59,860 nt of DNA from an uncultured Pseudomonadota bacterium (GTDB lineage: Bacteria; Pseudomonadota; Alphaproteobacteria; Rs-D84), in contig CADAFS010000009.1 in NCBI GenBank assembly GCA_902787305.1, forward strand, positions 1-59,860, written 5' to 3'. The notes under the pieces were generated by a model. It saw only the letters and a list, made by a program, of their open reading frames with translations. It ran no database searches and was not told the DNA's origin. Positions 41,275 through 48,545 of the stretch are shown in pieces (the first letter of the stretch is position 1; each line of letters opens with the position of its first letter). A program made the translations under genes and the position numbers.

Positions 41275-42234
41275 ATGAAGCGTTTTTTGGGCGGATTTGT
41301 GGCGTTTTGTACCGTTTTGGGTTGTAATCGGGCTTATGCGGCGGGTGGCACCCCCAGGGTTGTTTCTAGTGCTATGCCAATTGGTGGTGTAATCACTAGT
41401 GTAAACCCCAGAACGCGCTATGTTGGTAGTACGCCGGTTGTGACACGCAGTTATGGCCAGCGTACTTATGTCCCGCAACAGAATGTCAATAGGCAACCAA
41501 CAAGTTATCAACGAACAAATTATGTGACACAGCCAAATATCCGAACAATGACGTATCAGCAATCACGCCTGGTTGGTGATAATTCCGGAACTTCAGGGGC
41601 GTATGTGTATAACAAAACCAAAATCGGTTATGTCGGAATGAGTTTAGATGTGAACCTATTGAATTGGACCAACAAGTACAAGGCCACCCCAGACGAAGCG
41701 GTTTATAATGCGGCATTTGATCATGATGATTATCGTTTTAAAATGCTAATAGGTGGACATATTGTTGCGGGTTATCGCTTTAACCCGGGTTGGCGCATGG
41801 ATATAGAGGGCGGATTTACATCGGAATTCGAAGATTCTGATAATGGTATAAGTTTTAAGTTATCGGTGCCATACGCGACGGCGAACGTGTATCACGATTT
41901 TAAAAATGGACTTTATCTTGGAATCGGTGGCGGTGTCGCATTTCCGACGATTTCAATGGAATGGGTGCAATTTACGGCTAATAATTCAAGCAAGACTGCG
42001 ACATCACCCATGGGTGCGGCGATGCTTGGGTACACATACTATTTATCAGAAAATTTGATTTTGGATGTGCGTTATCGTTTTGCCGGGTTCAAGGGACCAA
42101 AACTTAAACGTGGGGTACAAGATTGGCCCCCAGAGGGCACAGTAGTGGAAACGGCACCATTGGAGTCATTGGAAACCAGTATTGGTTTTATGATGGATAA
42201 TTCGATTTCAATCGGACTTAAATACGAATTTTAG
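41275..42234 (+). CDS. Outer-membrane beta-barrel protein with a long polar N-terminal segment
   Basis: 319 aa. Signal peptide to about residue 22 (ending NRAYA). Residues ~23-105 are Thr/Val/Gln/Tyr-rich and low in complexity (QRTYVPQQNVNRQPTSYQR), then an OmpA/Opa-like barrel of about eight strands (IGYVGMSLDVNLLNW; MLIGGHIVAGYRFNPGWRMDIEGGF; YLGIGGGVAFP; NLILDVRYRFAGF), ending ISIGLKYEF with terminal Phe. RBS AGGAG. Divergent from ftsE. The unusual N-terminal linker could be periplasmic or surface exposed. A strong terminator follows. Confidence 0.82.
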   Translation: MKRFLGGFVAFCTVLGCNRAYAAGGTPRVVSSAMPIGGVITSVNPRTRYVGSTPVVTRSYGQRTYVPQQNVNRQPTSYQRTNYVTQPNIRTMTYQQSRLVGDNSGTSGAYVYNKTKIGYVGMSLDVNLLNWTNKYKATPDEAVYNAAFDHDDYRFKMLIGGHIVAGYRFNPGWRMDIEGGFTSEFEDSDNGISFKLSVPYATANVYHDFKNGLYLGIGGGVAFPTISMEWVQFTANNSSKTATSPMGAAMLGYTYYLSENLILDVRYRFAGFKGPKLKRGVQDWPPEGTVVETAPLESLETSIGFMMDNSISIGLKYEF

Positions 42235-42258
42235 TTGACGAAAATTTGAAACAAAATT

Positions 42259-42286
42259 CCCGCGATTTTTTCGCGGGTATTTTTTC
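42259..42286 (+). terminator. Rho-independent terminator
   Basis: CCCGCG-attttttt-CGCGGG followed by TATTTTTT. Confidence 0.88.
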
Positions 42287-42384
42287 CTAAAAACGATTCG
42301 TTTTCCGCAGAAAACCGATTCGTTTTTAGGAAAAAAAGCGAATCGGTTTGTTTGACAAAAAAATATAAAAATCGATTCGGTTTA
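42284..42384. repeat. Near-perfect hairpin plus four copies of a CGATTCGGTTT unit
   Basis: TTCCTAAAAACGATTCG...  pairs with CGATTCGTTTTTAGGAA across 42284-42332 (arms of ~22 bp with two mismatches). Related units follow at 42338-42352 (GCGAATCGGTTT) and 42371-42384 (CGATTCGGTTT). Far longer than a terminator needs; function unknown. Confidence 0.7.
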
Positions 42385-42436
42385 TCACGTGAACACGGCG
42401 GAAACCGTGGCATAGAAAAAATTTAGTGGACAAATT

Positions 42437-42464
42437 TTGTGAACAGCCAAACCGGTGATATAAT
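42437..42464 (+). promoter_or_regulatory. Predicted promoter of the SGKVDK repeat-protein gene
   Basis: TTGTGA, 16 bases, TATAAT; start codon 42483 follows GAGGAAGAGAG. Confidence 0.6.
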
Positions 42465-42482
42465 ATGGTTAGAGGAAGAGAG

Positions 42483-44162
42483 ATGAAGTTCACATTTCAT
42501 ACATCTTTGATTGCGTTGATTTTTGCAGTTGGTGCATCGGATACATTTGCGGCACCGGCGGTGCGTCAATTGGGTGGTGGTTTTACCGGTCTGGGGTCTG
42601 GGAACACATCTACGGGTATGGCTGTGAATACATCTGGGGGAACGTCTGGGAATATGCCAGGGGGGAATATAAATACAAAGCCGGCGGGTATAACAGCGTC
42701 GCGTGCGGGTTCAATACGTTCAATGCCCCGTCCGACGGCCACGTCAAATGGTTCTGCGCCGGTTGCAACGGTTTCATCAGGAACGGCCGATACAAATCGT
42801 TCGGCATCCACGCAACAGCGTTTATCAATTGGCAGTTATATCGGTGCCCCGCGTCAGATTAGTAGTGGTGGCGGTGGTGATACCACAGAAATTACCAATG
42901 ATATAAAAAATATCAATAACGAGATTCAAAACATCACGAACATAGTTGAAGGTTTGGAAACAGATATTTCCGGTAAGGTTGATAAAGAACAAGGTATCAA
43001 TGAGGCCGGCAAGGCATTGGTTGTTGGGTCTGATGGTTTTGTGACTACGTCTGAATTTGTGACGCCGGGCGAATTGGATGTGGATTTGTCGGGCAAGGTT
43101 GATAAAAATCAGGGTATAGGCGAAGCCGGCAAAGCGTTGATTGTCAATGCCGACGGTATTGTGACGACCGGCGATGTTTTGAAACCGGGCGATGTCGATT
43201 TATCTGGCAAGGTTGATGTGCTTCAGGGTCGTCAATATAAAGGCAAGGCATTGGTCGTAGATAATGATGGCAAGGTAAGACCGATTGGTGAATTTATGAC
43301 CCCGGGCGAAGTTGATATTTCCGGCAAGGTTGATAAATTCCAAGGCCCGGAACATGCCGGCAGTGCATTAATTGTTGACCAATATGGAAATGTGCAACCG
43401 ACCGGTGATTTTGTTGAAGCCGACCAAGGTGTGGAACATCATGGCAAGGCATTGGTTATTAATGATGAAGGCAAGGTTGTTCCAAGTACGGTCGATATTG
43501 GCCAGGTAAGTGTTGACCTTAGTGGCAAAGTTGATAAGAACCAAGGTGTTGATGCCGCTGGTCATGTTTTGTCTGTGAATAGTGAAGGCAAGGTCACCAA
43601 TGAAAACGCAGTTTATTTCAAGCCTGAAATGGATACAAAACTGTCGCAAAAATTGAACAATACCGCAGACCCAGAATTGTATTCTGGCCGTGCAATGGTT
43701 GTGAATTCGGATGGTGACATTGTTCCGACGGGTGATTTTGTTGAAACCGACCAAGGTGTGGAACATCATGGCAAAGCATTGGTTATTAATGATGAAGGTA
43801 AGGTTGTTCCAAGTACGGTTGATATTGGCCAGGTAAGTGTTGACCTTAGTGGCAAAGTTGATAAATTGCAAGGCGATGAACATGTAAACGAAGTTTTGGT
43901 CGTTGGTTCGGATGGCAAGGTCACCGATCAAAAGATTGTAAATGCCAATGTTTCAGACGATGCGGCGTTGGAACGTAAAAAGATGGCCGCGGACATAACA
44001 GATACGCTTGATTGGGTTGATGCGTGGAAGAACCAGGCGGGAGGCGATCCAACATCTGAAGATCCGACAAATCCATACAAACTGAATTTAGGTACGCGGT
44101 ATGTTATGGCATTGGATGAATTCGGTCAAAAGGCATGGTTCCGTGTCGTCGTAGACGAATAA
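42483..44162 (+). CDS. Secreted protein with tandem SGKVDK repeats
   Basis: About 559 aa from ATG 42483. Signal peptide to ~residue 23 (ending DTFAA), a Gly/Thr/Ser/Asn-rich region (to ~115), a short coiled coil (ITNDIKNINNEIQNITNIVEGLE, ~128-155), then about eight repeats of 35-40 residues built on SGKVDKxQG ... GKALVVxxDGxV ... TGDFV. The coiled coil followed by regular beta repeats suggests a trimeric stalk. The C-terminus (LGTRYVMALDEFGQKAWFRVVV) is compact and could be a capping domain. Two 134-bp blocks (43404-43537, 43731-43864) are 97% identical, so repeat number can change by recombination. Related in architecture to the neighbouring secreted repeat family. Confidence 0.78.
   Translation: MKFTFHTSLIALIFAVGASDTFAAPAVRQLGGGFTGLGSGNTSTGMAVNTSGGTSGNMPGGNINTKPAGITASRAGSIRSMPRPTATSNGSAPVATVSSGTADTNRSASTQQRLSIGSYIGAPRQISSGGGGDTTEITNDIKNINNEIQNITNIVEGLETDISGKVDKEQGINEAGKALVVGSDGFVTTSEFVTPGELDVDLSGKVDKNQGIGEAGKALIVNADGIVTTGDVLKPGDVDLSGKVDVLQGRQYKGKALVVDNDGKVRPIGEFMTPGEVDISGKVDKFQGPEHAGSALIVDQYGNVQPTGDFVEADQGVEHHGKALVINDEGKVVPSTVDIGQVSVDLSGKVDKNQGVDAAGHVLSVNSEGKVTNENAVYFKPEMDTKLSQKLNNTADPELYSGRAMVVNSDGDIVPTGDFVETDQGVEHHGKALVINDEGKVVPSTVDIGQVSVDLSGKVDKLQGDEHVNEVLVVGSDGKVTDQKIVNANVSDDAALERKKMAADITDTLDWVDAWKNQAGGDPTSEDPTNPYKLNLGTRYVMALDEFGQKAWFRVVVDE
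43404..43537 (+). repeat. Internal direct repeat, copy 1 (partner at 43731-43864)
   Basis: 134 bp, 4 mismatches from the partner, in frame, 327 bp apart. Encodes GDFVEADQGVEHHGKALVIN onward to SGKVDK. Confidence 0.9.
43731..43864 (+). repeat. Internal direct repeat, copy 2 (partner at 43404-43537)
   Basis: 134 bp matching copy 1 at 130 positions; one of the four differences is non-synonymous in effect (A to T in the FVE(A/T)DQG segment). Confidence 0.9.
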
Positions 44163-44587
44163 AGAGAGTTTCGAACAACAATGAACAAACAAAAAAAGGA
44201 TAAAAAAAGTAAGAGAATAGAGGGGAAATCAAAAATTTAAATTTGTCGGATGGGACCATCACCTTTCCCCGGGCCCCGAAAAATGCGCAGCATTTTTTGG
44301 GTGGTTCACTGGAAAGGGATCCGGCGGGATCGCCGGGGGGTATGGGTTTATCCTATGACATTGGCATACCTGTTTGGTGTGGTGGTGGGTTTTACGATTT
44401 TGTTTGACCCTTACCCCGTCGCCATTCGGCGCCACCCCTTCCCGCCGGGAAGGGGAGAATGAGAGCTTTGGTAGTAAAAAGGGACACAATAAACCTTTGA
44501 ATACCACAGAAAGCGCATTAAACCGCCGTGTTCAATTGACACCCGGGGTGGTGCAAAACAACAACAAACAAAAAAAAGGGAAAAACA
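44163..44587. other. Intergenic region with palindromes and a CA-rich leader
   Basis: No gene supported. Contains GGGCCCCG-aaaaatgcgcagcatttttt-GGGTGGTTCAC (about 44270-44308), GATCCGGCGGGATCGCCGGG, and CCCCTTCCC-gccg-GGGAAGGGG near 44440. These resemble pieces of the element at 12254-12444. The end is the leader GCAAAACAACAACAAAC of the next gene; a similar CA-rich stretch at about 44175-44200 carries a 19-codon ORF of doubtful meaning. Confidence 0.5.
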
Positions 44588-45985
44588 ATGAAAGTAAAAA
44601 TCAGAGGATTAGTATTTGCAGGCTTTGCCGCGGCGGTGTTCGCGCAAAGTGCGATGGCTGTCGTTCCGCCATCCTTGATGACGTCGGAAGATTTGCCACA
44701 AGGGTATACAACAGTTGATGACTATACAGCGGATGTGAAAAAGACGGTTACGTCGAAAAAGTACACCAATGAAACATTCCAAGAAAGATTGCAGGGTAAT
44801 GCGACCAACTCTCCCGATACAGCTCTTGAAGAAGGTGGTGATGGAAGTGTTACGGAAAAAGCGGCGTTCATCGGATGGAATTATGGTCAAGGTGGTGAAA
44901 ACAAAGAATGGGTGAAACTTACTGGTGCGGTACAGGCTGGTGACAATACATACGTTGAAATCGTGCACGATACTAAAAGTGCAACAAAAACGCACAATGT
45001 TCGATTGAATCCGGCTGCAATCACTGGGACGGCTAATGATATTTTGAGTGCCGATTCAGATGCTACGAATACTGTTAGAAAGAAATTGACAACCGCTGAG
45101 GCTGTATATGGGGTGCTTGATCGTGAAACGGACGGTACCAATGGTTTGGGAACAACCACCATCAGTGCAGACTCAACAGATAACAAGGTTCCAACATCGA
45201 AAAACGTGTATGACTTTGTGAATGGAAAACTTGACGGAATGGGTGCAAATATGAAGGGTAATGTGACATATCATACGCAAAAGGTTGCGGTAATGAAAGA
45301 CTCTTGGGTTCAGATTCACCCTTCGGATGCACCGTATGTTGTGACCCCGACGGGAGACCAGTTGAATAATATCGACCATTGGGAACTGATTGTCCCGAAT
45401 GCCAGGGTTGCGAGTTCGGCACAAAACATTATTGATGGTGGAACATCTGGTGATACGGATGTGCAAACCAATTTGACCACCGCCAAGGCCGTGTATGATT
45501 ATGCACAACCAGGTGCGACGTCTGCAGCCGGGGCACAGGTTGGTGTTAAAAGTGGGAATACTTCGACATGGTATACATTGGCCGCCGGTCAAGATGGAAG
45601 AAACATAGGTACCAATACCCAAGATACACCGTATGCCCAGATTACTCGCGATAATGGTGAGGGTACCAATACGGCCGGTGTTTATGTCGACTTGAATCAT
45701 AGTCGGGTAATGTTGGCTTCAGATTATACTGGTAGTGATTTCCAAAAAGGTATCGCCAATGTTACTGACAATATCGCGGGTGCTGGGTTGGCATTGGCAA
45801 CCGCGGGTGCCGTCAAAGAGTATGTTGATAGCATAACCAATGGTAATAATTTACCGGAAATGCCGGGAAAATGTAAGGTTGATGGTGTTCATTGTGCTTT
45901 GGTTACGGTTCCTCATGCGGCCGATGCCACGCATGACGAAGCATATGCTACCTTGGAATGGACCGTCATGGCACAGGCACAGTAA
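44588..45985 (+). CDS. Secreted repeat-family surface protein (VPTxKNVYxFV repeats)
   Basis: 465 aa. Signal peptide MKVKIRGLVFAGFAAAVFAQ-SAMA matches 36432-37970 nearly residue for residue. The mature start carries KKTVTSKKYTNE, then repeats such as TDNKVPTSKNVYDFVNGKLDG and TNLTTAKAVYDYAQ. The C-terminal module LATAGAVKEYVDSITNGN is followed by two Cys (GKCKVDGVHCALVT) and the final strand TLEWTVMAQAQ. The conserved signal peptide and C-terminal module around variable repeats suggest modular exchange between paralogues. A surface role is inferred; no enzymatic motif is seen. A terminator follows at 46071-46106. Confidence 0.78.
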   Translation: MKVKIRGLVFAGFAAAVFAQSAMAVVPPSLMTSEDLPQGYTTVDDYTADVKKTVTSKKYTNETFQERLQGNATNSPDTALEEGGDGSVTEKAAFIGWNYGQGGENKEWVKLTGAVQAGDNTYVEIVHDTKSATKTHNVRLNPAAITGTANDILSADSDATNTVRKKLTTAEAVYGVLDRETDGTNGLGTTTISADSTDNKVPTSKNVYDFVNGKLDGMGANMKGNVTYHTQKVAVMKDSWVQIHPSDAPYVVTPTGDQLNNIDHWELIVPNARVASSAQNIIDGGTSGDTDVQTNLTTAKAVYDYAQPGATSAAGAQVGVKSGNTSTWYTLAAGQDGRNIGTNTQDTPYAQITRDNGEGTNTAGVYVDLNHSRVMLASDYTGSDFQKGIANVTDNIAGAGLALATAGAVKEYVDSITNGNNLPEMPGKCKVDGVHCALVTVPHAADATHDEAYATLEWTVMAQAQ

Positions 45986-46070
45986 GTTAGTTTAACAAGA
46001 GTGGTATTAAATAGAACCATAGGAGTGTGAATAGAAAAAGAAAAATGTTGTTTTAAGTTGTGTCCTTATG

Positions 46071-46106
46071 TGATGGTGGGCTTCCTCTCCCACCATCATG
46101 TTTTTT
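46071..46106 (+). terminator. Rho-independent terminator
   Basis: TGATGGTGGG-8 bases-CCCACCATCA then TGTTTTTT. Confidence 0.9.
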
Positions 46107-46152
46107 ATAGTGTTAGTGTGGGCGCGGTGCGCCCAATTTCTTGCTTATTCTT

Positions 46153-46303
46153 GTCATTGCGGCGAAGGCCGGGATCTTTGTGGTTGTTGTCGAAGTTCAA
46201 CGGGATACCATGTTTCGCTCGGCATAAATGCCTGCACGCAAATTTGTAGTTGTTCGAACTTCGCTTATGCTCGTTCTCACATACAAATTTTCCGCGGTAT
46301 GAC
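46153..46303. mobile_element. ~151-bp element with GTCAT-type inverted ends
   Basis: Begins GTCATTGCGGCG and ends CCGCGGTATGAC, the same end type as 13060-13150. Interior has an inverted pair around 46190/46250 (TCGAAGTTCAACGGGATACC, GTTGTTCGAACTTCG) and no ORF. Stretch 45986-46387 holds no gene otherwise; an AGTG fragment is at 46109-46120. Confidence 0.6.
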
Positions 46304-46387
46304 GGGGAAAGGGGGAAGTATTCCCATGTGCTTGAAAATTCATTTCTGATAATTATATATGTGGCAACGATATAAAAGGAGTCATAA

Positions 46388-48445
46388 ATGGATCCACAAG
46401 ATATGCAAGAAACCCCAGAACAGGCGATTGCAAAATATACGACGGACTTTACAAAACTGGCCGCCGATGGGAAATTGGACCCGGTGATCGGGCGCGATGA
46501 AGAAATTCGCCGCACTATTCAGGTTTTGTCACGGCGCACGAAAAATAACCCGGTTTTAATCGGAAATCCCGGCGTTGGTAAAACCGCGATTGTCGAAGGT
46601 TTGGCGGAACGCATTATTTCCCGCGATATTCCGGAAAATTTGCAGAATAAAAAACTGTTGTCGTTGGATATGGGGGCACTCATGGCGGGTGCGATGTTCC
46701 GCGGTCAATTCGAAGCCCGGTTCAAGGCGATTCTAAAAGCCGTCAAAGACGCGGACGGTGGAATCATTTTGTTTATCGATGAATTGCATACACTGGTCGG
46801 CGCGGGCAAGGGCGAAGGCAGTATGGATGCCGGAAACCTTATTAAACCGATGCTGGCGCGTGGGGAATTGCACTGTTTGGGGGCGACGACACTGGACGAA
46901 TACCGGCAATATATTGAAAAAGACCCGGCACTGGCGCGGCGTTTTCAGCCCGTTTATATCGATGAACCGACCGTTGATGATACGATTTCAATTCTGCGCG
47001 GACTTAAAGAAAAATACGAAGGCCACCATGGGGTGCGTATCGCCGACAGCGCGCTTGTCGCGGCGGTGCGGTTGTCGAATCGGTATATTACCGACCGGTT
47101 CTTGCCGGACAAGGCAATTGACCTTATTGACGAAGCGGCGGCGCGCGTGCGTATAGAGGTTGCGTCAAAACCCGAAGATTTGGACGAGGTTGATCGGCAC
47201 CTGATGCAACTTAAAATCGAACAACAGGCATTGAAAAAAGAAAAAGACGAGGAATCGAAAAAGCGACTTGCCGATTTGGAAAAAATTATTGCGGAAACAG
47301 AAAAGAAATCCGCGGATATGACCGCAAAGTGGCGCGCCGAACAGGAAAAAATGCGCGGGCTTTCGGACGCGATGGCGGCACTGGATGCGGCCAAGGCAGA
47401 GGTTGCATCCGCAATGCGAAATGGCGACTATGAAAAGGCGTCCGCGTTGCAATATGGAAAAATTCCGGAATTGGAAGAAAAAATCAAAAAGATGAACACC
47501 GAATCGCGCGAATATAAAACGGTCTTGCCGGAACATATCGCCGCGGTGGTCAGCAAGTGGACCGGTGTGCCGGCGGAACGGCTTTCGGTTGCGGAACAAT
47601 CAAAATTGTTAAATATCGAAGACGAATTGCGCAAACGTGTTGTGGGCCAGGATGAAGCGTTATCCGTTGTGTCGCGTGCGATTCGTCGTTCGCGTGCGGG
47701 TTTGTCGGACCCGCGCCGGCCGTCGGGCAGTTTTATGTTCCTGGGGCCCACCGGCGTTGGAAAAACCGAGGTTGCCAAGGCATTGGCGGAATACCTGTTT
47801 AATGATGATACGGCGATGACACGAATCGATATGAGTGAATATATGGAACCGCATTCGGTCGCGCGCCTTATTGGTGCGCCCCCGGGGTATGTTGGTTATG
47901 ACCAAGGTGGGGTTTTGACCGAATCGGTGCGCCGCCGCCCGTACCAAGTTTTGCTGTTCGATGAAATCGAAAAGGCAAATCCGGACGTGTTTAATGTGTT
48001 CTTGCAAATACTGGACGATGGGCGACTTACCGACGGCCAGGGGCATGTTGTGAACTTTACGAACACGATAATTATCATGACCAGTAATTTACCCGATATG
48101 AACGCCGTGCGGAAACAGTTTCGGCCAGAATTCATCAACCGAATCGATGAAATCATATTCTTTAACCAATTGGGCAAAGATGTGATGGCGGACATTGTGA
48201 AAATTCAACTGCGGGGCCTAAGGTCGCGTTTGGCGGCGCGGCGCATCGATTTGGATGTGTCGGACAGTGCGATAAAGTGGCTGGGCGAACATGGGTATGA
48301 CCCGGTGTTCGGGGCGCGACCGCTGAAACGCCTTATTACGTCCATGGTTGAAGATAAAATCGCAGATTTGATTTTGTCCGACGCCGTCACCGAAGGCAAC
48401 ACCGTGCATGTCACAACCCATGGCAAAGATTTGGTCGTGAAATAA
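46388..48445 (+). CDS. clpB: ClpB-type AAA+ disaggregase lacking the N-terminal domain
   Basis: 685 aa versus about 860 for full ClpB. Starts directly at the first AAA module ([23 protein letters not shown]). Walker A1 GNPGVGKT (59-66), Walker B1 [14 protein letters not shown], a middle coiled-coil domain (about 270-390), ending [13 protein letters not shown], and a second module with Walker A2 GPTGVGKTE (~452-460), [16 protein letters not shown] and [11 protein letters not shown]. The presence of the M-domain and lack of a ClpP-binding IGF/L loop favour ClpB over ClpA/ClpC. AAGGAG and the absence of upstream N-domain coding show the short form is native, not a truncated assembly. The stretch before FRPEFINR is also shortened. 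Confidence 0.92.
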   Translation: MDPQDMQETPEQAIAKYTTDFTKLAADGKLDPVIGRDEEIRRTIQVLSRRTKNNPVLIGNPGVGKTAIVEGLAERIISRDIPENLQNKKLLSLDMGALMAGAMFRGQFEARFKAILKAVKDADGGIILFIDELHTLVGAGKGEGSMDAGNLIKPMLARGELHCLGATTLDEYRQYIEKDPALARRFQPVYIDEPTVDDTISILRGLKEKYEGHHGVRIADSALVAAVRLSNRYITDRFLPDKAIDLIDEAAARVRIEVASKPEDLDEVDRHLMQLKIEQQALKKEKDEESKKRLADLEKIIAETEKKSADMTAKWRAEQEKMRGLSDAMAALDAAKAEVASAMRNGDYEKASALQYGKIPELEEKIKKMNTESREYKTVLPEHIAAVVSKWTGVPAERLSVAEQSKLLNIEDELRKRVVGQDEALSVVSRAIRRSRAGLSDPRRPSGSFMFLGPTGVGKTEVAKALAEYLFNDDTAMTRIDMSEYMEPHSVARLIGAPPGYVGYDQGGVLTESVRRRPYQVLLFDEIEKANPDVFNVFLQILDDGRLTDGQGHVVNFTNTIIIMTSNLPDMNAVRKQFRPEFINRIDEIIFFNQLGKDVMADIVKIQLRGLRSRLAARRIDLDVSDSAIKWLGEHGYDPVFGARPLKRLITSMVEDKIADLILSDAVTEGNTVHVTTHGKDLVVK

Positions 48446-48448
48446 AAT

Positions 48449-48477
48449 AAAGGGGCGCAAAAGCGCCCTTTCTTTTT
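48449..48477 (+). terminator. Rho-independent terminator of clpB
   Basis: AAGGGGCGC-aaaa-GCGCCCTT followed by TCTTTTT. Confidence 0.88.
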
Positions 48478-48545
48478 GGTGTGCCTATCTTGATTTTGCA
48501 TTTTTTATAATCTATGATTTTATTCAGTAAATATAGAGGTAAAAA

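Noticed and set aside
43368..43931. 187-aa ORF antisense to the SGKVDK repeat protein
   Set aside because: Its apparent repeats are the mirror of the sense-strand protein repeats; the sense gene has signal peptide, promoter and ribosome-binding site.
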